Positions 9,439 to 18,699 are shown, counted from the first letter of the stretch. The stretch is DNA of 64,000 nucleotides from Bacteriovoracales bacterium (GCA_028346125.1 JAOMEV010000005.1:24083-88082); one strand, 5' to 3'. Numbers and translations: made by a program. Notes: generated from the letters alone by a model not told the origin.

Positions 9439-9774
9439 TTAGTAACGAGGAATAGAGGCATCCATTAAAGACCATTGGTCGATCCCACCACTTAAATTAA
9501 ATAATTTTTTAAAACCTTTATCTCTTAAAAACTGGCACGCATGAAAACTTCTCATACCATGATGGCAATAAACTATAACTTCAGAATCCTCATGCCCTTT
9601 GAGCTCCAAGTAACGTTCGTGGATTTCTTGAACTGGAATCAGCTCACCTCCAATATCTGCGATTTTCTTTTCTCCAGAGGTCCGAACGTCTAAAAGAAAA
9701 AACTTTTCTTTCTTATCTATCTTTTCTTTTAATTCCCTAACCGAAATTTCTTTTATCTCTTGCTCTATATTCAT
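9439..9774 (-). CDS. Rhodanese-domain protein
   Basis: 111 residues from the ATG at 9774, chosen because AAAGGA lies eight bases before it; an upstream ATG at 9804 would add ten residues without a good site. A single rhodanese domain: FFLLDVRTSGE near the start and the active loop VIVYCHHGMRS with the catalytic cysteine. Such single-domain proteins carry sulfane sulfur or act as small sulfurtransferases in the cytoplasm. It is divergent from the phospholipase gene with 54 bases between starts. Confidence 0.88.
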   Translation of the reverse strand: MNIEQEIKEISVRELKEKIDKKEKFFLLDVRTSGEKKIADIGGELIPVQEIHERYLELKGHEDSEVIVYCHHGMRSFHACQFLRDKGFKKLFNLSGGIDQWSLMDASIPRY

Positions 9775-9828
9775 AATAGATCCTTTATTAATTTGCTTTA
9801 TCACAAAAAAACCAACATAAGTAAATCC

Positions 9829-10854
9829 ATGAAAAACTTATTTTTTTTTATCTTATTATCTCTCAACTTAACCAATCCTGCAAAGTCTGAACTTGATACC
9901 TCGAGGTGGATGGAGCTCCTATACAGTAAATATCCGGAAGTTCGCCTTCGTGATATAATCATCCCGGGCACCCATAATTCTGGCACTCATAACATCACAA
10001 AAAAATCAAAAATTGGACCAAGAGAAAAAAAGTATTACAAGCTGGCAAAAAAAAGGGTCGCTAATTGGGCAAAAACACAAAATCACGATATTAGTACACA
10101 GCTCAAGGGAGGAATAAGGCTCATTGATTTAAGAGTTCAAAGAGATAAAGAAACTTTTGTTATCGTTCACGGTCTTATTAGTGTCACTCTAGAAAGTATC
10201 TTAGAAGATCTTGCAAAATGGGCGCTTAAAAGACCTAAAGAAATCGTCCTTGTTGAATTAATACCGGGCCTTTCCACAAGAAAGGATGAAAGAGATCTTC
10301 ATCAATTGATTCAACGTTTTCTTGGACCTCTGCTCGTCCCCCCATTCTTACCACCTTCTCAACTCACCCTCCAAGATATTTGGGCAAAAAAGAAGTCTTT
10401 TCTCCTTTTTTCAACTCCTTCTTTTTCCTCATTAGATAATCTCTACTGGAACAGAAACCTTTCAATGGTTTCTCTCTGGGCCAACACAACGAAAAAAGAT
10501 GACCTTCTAGAAAAGCTCCTTTATGGAAAAGAAGAGACTCCAGGTCTTTATAATCAGGATAATTCAAAATTCTATACTTCTGAGTTAACTTTTACTCCCA
10601 ACAAAAATACGATTGTTAGAGCTATCTTTAAAAGGAATTCTCCAAAGTCTCTTTTCCAATTAATGAAACCACTGTATGAAGCCCCCAATGAGTTCCTTCG
10701 AATTTGGAAGACCCAGAGTCTCAATATTAACATCATCAAAGTTGACTTCTACGAAAAGACAAATCTCGTAAAATCTGCCTTAAATGCCAACCAAGAAACC
10801 CTTACTTTTTTACAAGTGAACTCTCCTAAGCCCCTAAAAATAGACCGCTTATAA
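9829..10854 (+). CDS. Secreted PI-PLC-like phosphodiesterase
   Basis: 341 residues from the ATG at 9829, which gives a clean signal peptide (MKNLFFFILL..., cleavage near residue 20); an upstream ATG at 9760 would mask it. The PLC X domain shows the two expected catalytic histidines: His49 in IIIPGTHNSGTHN and His114 in FVIVHG, with GIRLIDLRV between them. Bacterial enzymes of this type cleave phosphatidylinositol or GPI anchors by metal-independent general acid-base chemistry. The neighbouring secreted GH5 genes make a lipid-directed secretome plausible. Substrate is inference. Confidence 0.82.
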   Translation: MKNLFFFILLSLNLTNPAKSELDTSRWMELLYSKYPEVRLRDIIIPGTHNSGTHNITKKSKIGPREKKYYKLAKKRVANWAKTQNHDISTQLKGGIRLIDLRVQRDKETFVIVHGLISVTLESILEDLAKWALKRPKEIVLVELIPGLSTRKDERDLHQLIQRFLGPLLVPPFLPPSQLTLQDIWAKKKSFLLFSTPSFSSLDNLYWNRNLSMVSLWANTTKKDDLLEKLLYGKEETPGLYNQDNSKFYTSELTFTPNKNTIVRAIFKRNSPKSLFQLMKPLYEAPNEFLRIWKTQSLNINIIKVDFYEKTNLVKSALNANQETLTFLQVNSPKPLKIDRL

Positions 10855-10925
10855 GACCCTATAAGTAATCCTAATTTTATTTTTTTTTAAATTTAAGCGA
10901 TAAAATAGCAAACCAAGGTGCTATT

Positions 10926-12077
10926 ATGTTTAAATCATACAATCCCTATAAGCTCGAAGATAAGATGAAAAGTCTTCATCACTTTTTTTCTGAAAATATG
11001 GAAAGTTTTCTAGGCTATCCCTGTAACGGAAAATTTGATTATAGGTCTCTCTACCCTTTTCTCGACTATCCTTTAAACAATGTGGGAGACCCTTTCGTAT
11101 CTTCAAATTTTGCACTTAATACCCATAATATTGAAAGGGAAGTTATTGAAATTTTTCAAGACCTTACCAAAGCGGATAAATCTGAGACATGGGGCTATTG
11201 TACGAATGGAGGAACAGAAGGAAACATGTATGGTCTTTTTCTTGCGAGAGAAATTCACCCTAATGCGATTGTTTACTATTCCGATGAAACACACTACTCC
11301 GTCAATAAAATTATTAAGTGTCTTAATATCAAATCCACGAGAGTTAAAGCACTCCCTAAAGGAGAAATGGACTTAAATCATTTAAATCAACTGCTTTATG
11401 ACAATCAAAACAAACCGGCCATTATTGTTTGTAATGTAGGAACAACAATGAAAGGAGCAATTGATGACCTTAAGGGCATAAGAAATGCTCTCAAAAAAAA
11501 TAATATCAAAAGATCTTATATCCATGCCGATGCCGCTCTTTCGGGAATGATACTTCCCTTTGTTAAAGACCCTCAATCATGGTCTTTCGCTGATGGAATT
11601 GACAGTATTTCCATCAGTGGACACAAAATGATTGGCTCCCCCATTCCTTGTGGAATCGTTTTAGCAAAAAGCGAGAACATTGATCATATATCCCAAGAAG
11701 TTGAGTACGTTGGAAGCAAGGATACAACTATTCCAGGATCGAGAAATGCTATTTCTCCTGTTTTCTTATGGTACCAACTTAAAAAACTTGGCTTTATCGG
11801 CTTCCAAAGAATGATTAAAAAATGTTTTGATGTAGCAGACTTTTCAATCAAAATGTTTAAGGCCTACGGAATTGAGGCCTGGAGACACAATAATTCAGTG
11901 ACGGTTGTTTTCAAGCGGCCAAGTGATTACCTTATAAAAAAGTGGCAGTTAGCTGTTAATGGAGAAACCGCTCACATAATCACAATGCCACATGTGACCA
12001 AAAGAAAAATTGTGTCTTTTGTCAAAGAAATTGCCGAAGATAAAAAAAGAGCTCTTAAACAGGTTTCGTCACTTTAA
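10926..12077 (+). CDS. hdc: Pyridoxal-phosphate-dependent histidine decarboxylase
   Basis: 383 residues, the length of Gram-negative PLP histidine decarboxylases. Motifs seen: YCTNGGTEGNMYG (about 91-103, phosphate binding), HADAALSG (200-207, Asp202 contacting the pyridine nitrogen) and SGHKMIGSP (231-239) with Lys234 as the Schiff-base lysine. It would convert histidine to histamine and CO2 in the cytoplasm. No histidine/histamine antiporter or siderophore gene lies nearby, so it is an orphan. Its last 23 bases overlap the converging desaturase gene. A related group II amino acid decarboxylase specificity cannot be excluded. Confidence 0.85.
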   Translation: MFKSYNPYKLEDKMKSLHHFFSENMESFLGYPCNGKFDYRSLYPFLDYPLNNVGDPFVSSNFALNTHNIEREVIEIFQDLTKADKSETWGYCTNGGTEGNMYGLFLAREIHPNAIVYYSDETHYSVNKIIKCLNIKSTRVKALPKGEMDLNHLNQLLYDNQNKPAIIVCNVGTTMKGAIDDLKGIRNALKKNNIKRSYIHADAALSGMILPFVKDPQSWSFADGIDSISISGHKMIGSPIPCGIVLAKSENIDHISQEVEYVGSKDTTIPGSRNAISPVFLWYQLKKLGFIGFQRMIKKCFDVADFSIKMFKAYGIEAWRHNNSVTVVFKRPSDYLIKKWQLAVNGETAHIITMPHVTKRKIVSFVKEIAEDKKRALKQVSSL

Positions 12078-13002
12078 AACCTCTCCTATCAAATGCATAT
12101 TTTGACTTAGAAGTTCTCTTTAGATCCCAAGTCATGCCAACTTTAGAGAGACCTACGATAACCCATTTTGTTGGGTCATAGTTATGTAACAATGGCCCAC
12201 AACGATAATCGTTAGGGAAAGTATGATGAAAATTATGGTAGCCTTCACCAAAGGTCAAAAGTGCACAAAAGAGACTGTCCTTCGCGGTATGGGCTTCAGA
12301 ATGAGGTGTTTCACCAAACATGTGTGCCAATGAGTTTATACAGAAGGTTGTTTGATGAACAAATATAATTCTTAAAAACCCGCCGATCAGTAAATAGCCC
12401 CACAAGTCGTTGAATAGAAAACCCATAACCCCCATAATAAAGAAGTTAGAAAGGAGTCCAAGTTTATGACCAAATTGATGCTGCTTTAAAACTCTGGGAT
12501 TTTGAATAAGATCCTGGCAATTAGGAAATTCATGCCTGAGGGTTTCCGCTGAAACATCATTATTTTTAACATAGCGGTTTTCGGTCGGTGTATAGAATAT
12601 CCACACAATATGAGACCATAAAAAGCCCAACTTGGCGTTATAAGGGTCCTTATCTGTATCCGTATAAGAATGGTGTGTTCTATGATCTGAAGACCATTTA
12701 AGGCACGAGTTTTGAAGGCTGAGGGCCCCAAAAAAGAGGAGGGCACTTTCTATAAAATTATTGGCCTTAAAAGTTTTATGAGAAAAAAGTCTATGATAAC
12801 CCATTGTTATCGACATTCCGGTCAGGACACTAAAAATCAAAAATATTATCCAAGGTCCCCACGTAAATTCGTTATGGTAAAAGTAAATTGGTAATCCAAT
12901 CAAGGCCACAACTTTAAAGAAAACAAGAAAAAGGAAGACTGTGCAATCAAACTTAAGGTTTTTTTCTTTGATATGCTTTTTAACAAGGTCATTCATAAAC
13001 AT
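12055..13002 (-). CDS. Delta-9-type fatty acid desaturase
   Basis: 315 residues from the ATG at 13002, chosen because AAGGA stands eight bases before it; an in-frame TTG at 13023 is less likely. Membrane desaturase with four hydrophobic segments and the three histidine boxes: HRLFSH at 70-75, HRTHH at 107-111 and HNFHH near 245, which bind the di-iron centre. It introduces a cis double bond into acyl chains (acyl-CoA or phospholipid-linked) using O2 and an electron donor. This implies aerobic membrane-fluidity control. It converges with hdc. Confidence 0.92.
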   Translation of the reverse strand: MFMNDLVKKHIKEKNLKFDCTVFLFLVFFKVVALIGLPIYFYHNEFTWGPWIIFLIFSVLTGMSITMGYHRLFSHKTFKANNFIESALLFFGALSLQNSCLKWSSDHRTHHSYTDTDKDPYNAKLGFLWSHIVWIFYTPTENRYVKNNDVSAETLRHEFPNCQDLIQNPRVLKQHQFGHKLGLLSNFFIMGVMGFLFNDLWGYLLIGGFLRIIFVHQTTFCINSLAHMFGETPHSEAHTAKDSLFCALLTFGEGYHNFHHTFPNDYRCGPLLHNYDPTKWVIVGLSKVGMTWDLKRTSKSKYAFDRRGFKVTKPV

Positions 13003-13161
13003 AGTAATAATCCTTAGCGCCAACTTATAGCATTGGTATATTGTAATCTCCTTCGGTCAGTTTACGAAAAATAAAATGGCACAGTAAACTCGGAATAGGG
13101 GGGATTTACAATTCTTTTACATTTGAAGGGAAGAACATTTTTTTAAGCAGTGTACGAAAAC

Positions 13162-13881
13162 TTAAGGATAAAACATATAACCTTTTCCTCGAACACTTCT
13201 AAAGTACCTAGGATTTTTGTTGTCTTTTTCAAAATATTTTCTGAGACGAACAATAAAATTATCGACTGTCCTTGTCTCCATATTTCCTTTATAACCCCAG
13301 CCTGCATTTAAAAGGTCTTCTCGGGAAAGGGCCCTTTGGGGGTTAACAAAAAATAATTTTAGTAGTTTTATTTCCTGTTCCGTAAGTTGGAATGTTTTTT
13401 CTGGAGTAATGGCCTTATTTTCTCTAAAATTAATTGTATTTGGACCAAAGTTATAAGTTTCTCCTAATTCATTTTCTTCACTTAATTCGCTGGTCCAAGA
13501 GGCCCTTAAAAGAAGCCTTTTAACTCTGGCCAAAAACTCTTCCAACTCAAAAGGCTTTGTAAGATAATCATCAACTCCCTTTTGAAAACCTTTCATTTTA
13601 TCAACAGTTTGGTTCCTAGCAGAAAGAATTAAAATAGGTATCTTCTTATTTTCATTTCTAACCTGATCGAGAACACCAAAGCCATCGATCATAGGCAACA
13701 TAAGGTCTAATATTAAAAGGTCTGGGAGATAGCTTTTCCATAATTCCAAAGCCTCAACACCATTGGTAGCTATCTTATATTCAAACCCCTCTCTTCTTAA
13801 ATTATATGCCACGCCTTCAGCAATATGGGCCTCATCTTCGATAATAAGAATTTTTTTTCCTTTCAAATCATCTTCGGTCAT
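13162..13881 (-). CDS. OmpR-family response regulator
   Basis: 239 residues. Receiver domain: acidic pair IIEDE (14-17 region), phospho-acceptor Asp59 in LLILDLMLP, Lys109 in DDYLTKP. The C-terminal winged helix ends TVDNFIVRLRKYFE..., RYFRSVRGKGYMF, typical of OmpR/PhoB. The start has a strong AAGGGGATAAACA site. It lies 11 bases downstream of its kinase gene and is the last gene of the hydrolase-kinase-regulator operon. Confidence 0.95.
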   Translation of the reverse strand: MTEDDLKGKKILIIEDEAHIAEGVAYNLRREGFEYKIATNGVEALELWKSYLPDLLILDLMLPMIDGFGVLDQVRNENKKIPILILSARNQTVDKMKGFQKGVDDYLTKPFELEEFLARVKRLLLRASWTSELSEENELGETYNFGPNTINFRENKAITPEKTFQLTEQEIKLLKLFFVNPQRALSREDLLNAGWGYKGNMETRTVDNFIVRLRKYFEKDNKNPRYFRSVRGKGYMFYP

Positions 13882-13892
13882 TGTTTATCCCC

Positions 13893-14861
13893 TTAAATAA
13901 TTCGTTCTTTTGAAGGGAAAGGAAGAGACAGAATGAATGTAGTTCCGTTTCCTTTTCCAAGACTTTCAACTTTAATTTTTCCACGATGAATTTTTGCTAT
14001 TTGCTGAACCAGATAAAGGCCTAGACCAGTTCCCTTTGCAGTGCAGTCTTCTGACTTTCCAATCTGATAAAACTTTTTAAAAATTCTTTTTTTATATTTT
14101 GAGTGCAATCCTATCCCGTTGTCCTTAAAGAAGAGATGCAGGGTTTTAGAGTCTTTTTGAAAAGAGATGTCCAATAGCTTTTCTTTTTTGTCATTATACC
14201 TAAATGCATTACTTATAAGATTCATCAATAGCATTTCAAAGAGTCTTTTCTCAACTGGGTAAATTAATTGATCATCGAAATTATTATTGAAAGAAATTTT
14301 CCCTTCGGTAAACAAATGATGATTATGTTCTAAAAAATCGCTCAAAAGGGTTTTTAAATCAACCAATTCTTTTTTATAATTTTTTTCCTTATTTTCTATG
14401 TTTCCCACTTGGAGGATTTGATTGACATAATTATCCAGACGGTTCGAATCTTTAAGCATATAATCAATAAATTTATCGCGCTCTTCCTTCGTAACTTCAT
14501 ATTTTTTAAAAGTTTCTAAATAAAGTCTGATAGAGGCAAGAGGTGTTTTAAGTTCGTGAGTAAAGTTATTAATAAAATTCTCTTGAAGTCTATAGAGCTG
14601 AATAGTTTTTTGGTAATAAGTAAAAATAATAATGAGCCCAACTATTATTCCACCTAATAAAATTGACGTGGTAATAATCATAAAAAGAGAATAAGGATCA
14701 GCAACAACCTTTTGATCAACACCAAAACGCAAAGCAAAGTCATCAATGTTTCCAATAACCTTAATATACCATCTTAAATAAACGAAATAAGACGTCACCA
14801 CAGCAATAATTGAGGAGGCAAAAATGGTTATCGGGTGAAAAATAAATAAATGCTTTTTCAT
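13893..14861 (-). CDS. Sensor histidine kinase
   Basis: 322 residues. Two membrane helices (about 10-28 and 60-81) enclose a very short periplasmic loop of about 30 residues, so it more likely senses a membrane or protein signal than a soluble ligand. The phospho-acceptor is His102 in NFTHELKTPLASIR, followed by an ATPase domain with N-box NLISNAFRYND, G1 DNGIGL and G2 GTGLGLYL. GAGG precedes the ATG. It is co-transcribed with the regulator after it and the hydrolase before it. Confidence 0.93.
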   Translation of the reverse strand: MKKHLFIFHPITIFASSIIAVVTSYFVYLRWYIKVIGNIDDFALRFGVDQKVVADPYSLFMIITTSILLGGIIVGLIIIFTYYQKTIQLYRLQENFINNFTHELKTPLASIRLYLETFKKYEVTKEERDKFIDYMLKDSNRLDNYVNQILQVGNIENKEKNYKKELVDLKTLLSDFLEHNHHLFTEGKISFNNNFDDQLIYPVEKRLFEMLLMNLISNAFRYNDKKEKLLDISFQKDSKTLHLFFKDNGIGLHSKYKKRIFKKFYQIGKSEDCTAKGTGLGLYLVQQIAKIHRGKIKVESLGKGNGTTFILSLPFPSKERII

Positions 14862-14882
14862 GATTTTACCTCAAAGAAAACT

Positions 14883-15689
14883 CTAAAGAATGTTTTTTTC
14901 TTTCAAAATTTTCTTTATATAAGAGGCCGCCAACTCAGGTTGGTGGTGTGATAACTTCTTTGGTCGAGTCAATTCTACAATATTGCCCTGCTTTTCAAAC
15001 TTTTCTTTCATTCTCTCGGCCCCATCTTTTGGAACAACAATGTCATCGAGCCCTACAACGAGGTGGATATCCTGTCCCGTTAACTCCAGAATTTCTTTTT
15101 CTTCTTTAATCCAGGGAAAAACCTTTTCAGGTCCTAATTCTGGAGAAACAAGTTGTCCTCTGAGGTTAATTGTACTCTTAAAAAAAGATGACTGGAAGAC
15201 ATGTTCCCCCGTTTGCAAACCCATCCCCAACCCAACACCAATAAGGGTTTTGGTATATTTCTGGAAAAAGTCACTTTTCGAAGCCTTAAGACTCAGAAGT
15301 CCCCCCAAAGAATGACCGCCAAGAACCAATTTAAGCCCATCAGAACTTAGATAATGCTCATAAAGAGGGTAGGCCTCTTTAAATTCCCTACTTAAAACCT
15401 CAAAGGCCTTTTCAAAAAGCTCAGGAGAATACGACTTGAAGTCTTCAAAAGAGTCGACTTCATTATAACTCCCCATGTAATGACCCGGTATATCAAATAT
15501 TATGGTGGCCATGCCCTCCTCTGAAAGCCTCGACGCCCAGGTCAAAAGGTCTCCCTTATGAGCTGTATAGCCATGACAAAACACACCTAGGGCCGGTTTT
15601 ACCTTCCCAGATGGGTCAGGAAGGAAAATAAGAGAGTTTGTTTTCCAATTTCTGCATTCCAAAATTTTTTTACTTAATGACACACTCAT
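14883..15689 (-). CDS. Alpha/beta hydrolase
   Basis: 268 residues, no signal peptide. GVFCHGYTAHKGD forms the oxyanion-hole strand, VLGGHSLGGLLSLKA is the nucleophile elbow with the catalytic serine, VVGLDDIVVP supplies the acid and the final SHHQPE the histidine. It resembles serine aminopeptidase/lysophospholipase-like esterases. It is 21 bases upstream of the histidine kinase gene, so it is probably expressed with the two-component system; whether it is regulated by or feeds that system is unknown. Confidence 0.82.
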   Translation of the reverse strand: MSVSLSKKILECRNWKTNSLIFLPDPSGKVKPALGVFCHGYTAHKGDLLTWASRLSEEGMATIIFDIPGHYMGSYNEVDSFEDFKSYSPELFEKAFEVLSREFKEAYPLYEHYLSSDGLKLVLGGHSLGGLLSLKASKSDFFQKYTKTLIGVGLGMGLQTGEHVFQSSFFKSTINLRGQLVSPELGPEKVFPWIKEEKEILELTGQDIHLVVGLDDIVVPKDGAERMKEKFEKQGNIVELTRPKKLSHHQPELAASYIKKILKEKNIL

Positions 15690-15732
15690 AAAAACAGCTT
15701 ACTAAAACTGGAAAAAAAATAATAGATTTAAA

Positions 15733-15761
15733 TTGACGATCTCAGGAGAAACAACTAGTTT
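15733..15761 (+). promoter_or_regulatory. Sigma70-like promoter for tRNA-Phe
   Basis: TTGACG at 15733-15738 and TAGTTT at 15756-15761, spaced 17 bases, with the tRNA beginning 22 bases further on. The -10 is imperfect, so this is a moderate call. Confidence 0.5.
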
Positions 15762-15783
15762 TGATCTCACAAAAGTTATGGAT

Positions 15784-15859
15784 GCCCTCTTAGCTCAGTC
15801 GGTAGAGCAAGGGACTGAAAATCCCTGTGTCCGTGGTTCGATTCCGCGAGAGGGCACCA
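15784..15859 (+). tRNA. tRNA-Phe (anticodon GAA)
   Basis: 76 bases with encoded CCA. The acceptor stem GCCCTCT pairs with AGAGGGC, the D arm is GCTC..GAGC, the anticodon stem AGGGA/TCCCT holds loop CTGAAAA and the T arm is CGTGG-TTCGATT-CCGCG. The discriminator base is A. Confidence 0.97.
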
Positions 15860-15914
15860 TCTTTTTTCATCTTTACTTCCCCTAAATAGTGCTTTCAAAT
15901 CAAAGGGCCATTGC

Positions 15915-16859
15915 GTGATAAAAAGCATTGTATCCTTGTGCCTTTTATCTCTTTTTGTCAGTAGCTGCTATCTTGATGAAAAGGCTTCAATTAAAATTCC
16001 AGATGCAGAAAACCAGTTTTTTACAAAAAAAGGGCGACTCTTTGTTTCTGGCGGAAAAAATATTTATGAAATCAAAAAAGACTCTTCCGGTAAACTCTAC
16101 CGTTCGGACCCTCTTTTAAACTTTAATTGTTATGCAACAGGAATAACCGAAAAAGAGGGATACCTTTATGCCACTTGTAATTCATTAAAAAAACCGCTTT
16201 TGGCCAGGACGATCAAGGCAAACCTTTGCACTTTTCAAAAAAAGAACTACATTCGTTGCTTAAAGACCTTAGCAGCAGAATCCTACCTATTAGCGGCAAA
16301 ATTAACAGCAAAACCTCAATTTCAATTGGTACAAAAGCTCAATTCAATTTCATTTGCCAATGGCCTAACGAATGACCTAAGCGGCAACCTCTATGTTGCA
16401 GACTCTATTTCTAAGACCATTTACAGAGTCAAAATATCAGACCTTCAAATAGAAGAAATTATTCCTTGGCTTGAGGATCTTATTTTCCCAAATGGAATAA
16501 AAATTAAAAATAATGTGATGTACCTTACTGATTTCAACTTAGTAAAAAAAGTAAATATCAAAAATGGCCTCCCAGGCCCAACCGAAGTCCTTTATAGGTC
16601 ATCCGACTTCCTCGATGACTTTTCATTCTTTAAAAAAAATATTCTCGTAACTGAAATTTTTAGTGGGACTATAACCATTATCAGAGAAGATGGTACAAAC
16701 TTTAAAGGGCCATCTTTGTTTATATACCCTTCTTCAATTCTTCAGGGTAGAAAACCTCTTTTTAACGACAATCAATTTATAGTGACAGATAAAGGTTTCA
16801 TGTATGAGTTTAATTCAGGTATTGGAAACAAACTGAGAGTTATAACACTGACAAATTAA
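15915..16859 (+). CDS. Lipoprotein with SMP-30/NHL-like beta-propeller
   Basis: 314 residues starting at GTG with AAAGGG eight bases upstream. The leader ends in lipobox SSC with Cys18 as the lipidated residue. Repeats of the type FANGLTNDLSGNLYVADS and FPNGIKIKNNVMYLTDF are typical of SMP-30/gluconolactonase-like propellers. It should sit in the outer or inner membrane facing the periplasm. Catalytic metal ligands cannot be identified with confidence, so it may be a binding protein rather than a lactonase. Its 3' end overlaps the converging SDR gene by 20 bases. Confidence 0.72.
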   Translation: MIKSIVSLCLLSLFVSSCYLDEKASIKIPDAENQFFTKKGRLFVSGGKNIYEIKKDSSGKLYRSDPLLNFNCYATGITEKEGYLYATCNSLKKPLLARTIKANLCTFQKKNYIRCLKTLAAESYLLAAKLTAKPQFQLVQKLNSISFANGLTNDLSGNLYVADSISKTIYRVKISDLQIEEIIPWLEDLIFPNGIKIKNNVMYLTDFNLVKKVNIKNGLPGPTEVLYRSSDFLDDFSFFKKNILVTEIFSGTITIIREDGTNFKGPSLFIYPSSILQGRKPLFNDNQFIVTDKGFMYEFNSGIGNKLRVITLTN

Positions 16860-17694
16860 GCTTTTTCTTAATAAGAAACCAACCCTTTGTAACTAGCCTT
16901 AAAAAAAAATCAGGACACAATCTGTAAACCCACCACATTATTTTCATATTCATTGGTTCCACAATAATACTGCGATTCTTTTCAATTTGAGGAAGAACTT
17001 TTCTAACTAACAAAGAAGTCCCTATCGTTACACTTGGTTTGGGTGCATTTTCCAGTTTTTTAACAACCCTAGCATCAACTCGTCCATAAACCCCACCTTT
17101 AAGGATTGGGGTGTCAACGAAAGATGGACAAACCACGCTAACCCGAACTCCGTACTCTAAGGCCTGACCTCTTAAAGATGTGGATAGGCCAACAACAGCA
17201 TGTTTTGTCATCCCATAACTAACTGCTCCAGTCGCTGGCACAAGACCTGCACCAGAAGCAATATTAACTATATGGCCAAAACCTTGCTCAATCATAATGG
17301 GATAAACTGCGAGGGTTCCGTTGACAACCCCCCGGATATTTACGTCTATGATATAATTCCAATCTTCGAGAAGGTCATCCTTTACTTCCCATCCTACTGC
17401 AACACCAGCATTGTTAAAAAGAGTATCTATTCGCCCATGGGCCTCTCTAGTCTCTTCAATAAGTTTTTTGAACCCCTTTGAATCCCTAACATCCAAAGAA
17501 ACGGCCGTGGCCTTCCCACCACTAGAAGTTATAAGTTCGGCCTGTTTCTCAGCTAATTCTATTTGGAGATCTGCAAGAATGACATGACAACCTTTACTGG
17601 CCAAGGCCTTTCCAAATGCAAGCCCTATTCCTGAAGCGCCACCAGTTATAATGGATACTCCGCCTTGATAAATATTGAGAGTTTTTTTTCCCAT
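16840..17694 (-). CDS. Short-chain dehydrogenase/reductase
   Basis: 284 residues. Classical SDR: cofactor loop ITGGASGIGLAFG near the start, ADLQ at the end of the second strand (an acidic residue there favours NAD), NNAGVA, catalytic serine in NIASGAG and the YGMTK tyrosine/lysine pair. The C-terminal extension is basic and hydrophobic (IMWWVYRLCPDFFLRL), possibly a membrane contact. Ribosome site AGGGG is well placed. Substrate unknown. Confidence 0.9.
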   Translation of the reverse strand: MGKKTLNIYQGGVSIITGGASGIGLAFGKALASKGCHVILADLQIELAEKQAELITSSGGKATAVSLDVRDSKGFKKLIEETREAHGRIDTLFNNAGVAVGWEVKDDLLEDWNYIIDVNIRGVVNGTLAVYPIMIEQGFGHIVNIASGAGLVPATGAVSYGMTKHAVVGLSTSLRGQALEYGVRVSVVCPSFVDTPILKGGVYGRVDARVVKKLENAPKPSVTIGTSLLVRKVLPQIEKNRSIIVEPMNMKIMWWVYRLCPDFFLRLVTKGWFLIKKKLNLSVL

Positions 17695-17735
17695 GGTACC
17701 CCTAAAAAGCTATCATCCCCGACTTTATTAGTACC

Positions 17736-18098
17736 TTAAAGTTTATCAACCAATCTAAGAGTCGAATCAATAAGTTCGTCAAGGTCTTCAACCTCATTTA
17801 AAGTTTTTGCGGACATAAGTTCTGTCATTTGATTCCCATCTTTTAAAAATAGTGCCGGTAATTCAGTTGTTTCATTGAGACCAAATTTATGAAGGTGATC
17901 CTTATAATAAAAGCTCGACCTAATCTTTAATTCCTCAATATGCTTTTTCCACTTTTCTTTCATCCCAAAATTTCCGTAGGTCACTTTACAAAGATTACAG
18001 CTATAAGAACCAGGAGAAAAAATTTTCTGAAAATAGTCTTTTAGTGCCTGAGAATTCCCACTTTTTGCATTATAAAAAAATAGTAATTCCTTTGACAT
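17736..18098 (-). CDS. Thioredoxin-fold-like protein, unknown function
   Basis: 120 residues from the ATG at 18098, preceded by TGAGG; a longer version from 18131 lacks a site. ELLFFYNAKSGNSQALKDYF begins a strand-helix unit and YSCNLCKVTYG carries a CxxC pair about 30 residues in. A cis-proline-like ELPALFL follows. This layout recalls a widespread uncharacterised family sometimes mislabelled GTPase. The CxxC placement is not that of a classical thioredoxin. It precedes the SDR gene by 41 bases on the same strand. Confidence 0.6.
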   Translation of the reverse strand: MSKELLFFYNAKSGNSQALKDYFQKIFSPGSYSCNLCKVTYGNFGMKEKWKKHIEELKIRSSFYYKDHLHKFGLNETTELPALFLKDGNQMTELMSAKTLNEVEDLDELIDSTLRLVDKL

Positions 18099-18162
18099 CT
18101 TAGGCCTCAGAAAACATTTAAATGGCATCATTAATTATTTTGAGGTGAAATATAAATAGGGC

Positions 18163-18618
18163 CTATTTTTTCGGGTAACTTGCGAAAACTTTATTTTTTC
18201 CATCCCCAAAAGAAATAACATCATAAGGATCTATTCTATTTTGGTATTCCATTCCAGGAGAGCCGTAGGGCATCCCCCCTACTGCGAGACCTTTAATCTT
18301 CATTTTTTGTTTAAGTAACTTTTTTATTTCTGATGCAGGAACATGACCCTCAATCGTATAACCTCCAACTATGGCTGTATGACAAGATTGTAAATTAGCT
18401 GGCACCCCTCTTCCTTTCTTAATTGAAGAAAGGTTTAGTTTATCTATAACGTCCACTTCAAATCCATTTTTCTTAAGGTGATCTACCCATTTCATACAGC
18501 AACCACAAGTTGGTGATCTAAAAACCTTAACTTTTGGCAAGGCAAATGAATTATTCTGAAAAATATAAAGTAAGGCTGCAAAAATAACAGAGTATCCTAA
18601 AGGTTTTAAAATTTTCAT
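18163..18618 (-). CDS. DUF411 metal-binding-type exported protein
   Basis: 151 residues from the ATG at 18618, which has AAGGAG upstream; a longer frame to 18660 has none. A signal peptide (about 1-26) is followed by DUF411 features: KVFRSPTCGCCMKW with a CxxCC-like cysteine cluster, LQSCHTAIVGGYTIEGHVPA, and GLAVGGMPYGSPGME. Members are linked to copper and other soft-metal handling in the periplasm. Expected metal ligands are the cysteines, histidines and methionines in those motifs. It lies between two exported-protein genes on the same strand. Confidence 0.85.
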   Translation of the reverse strand: MKILKPLGYSVIFAALLYIFQNNSFALPKVKVFRSPTCGCCMKWVDHLKKNGFEVDVIDKLNLSSIKKGRGVPANLQSCHTAIVGGYTIEGHVPASEIKKLLKQKMKIKGLAVGGMPYGSPGMEYQNRIDPYDVISFGDGKNKVFASYPKK

Positions 18619-18699
18619 CCTCAGCTCCTTGAATACAACCATTATCCCCCCGTCGGTCATAAGGTCAAGGAAAGAAATTTTTTTGCCTCCAGAAGGAAA

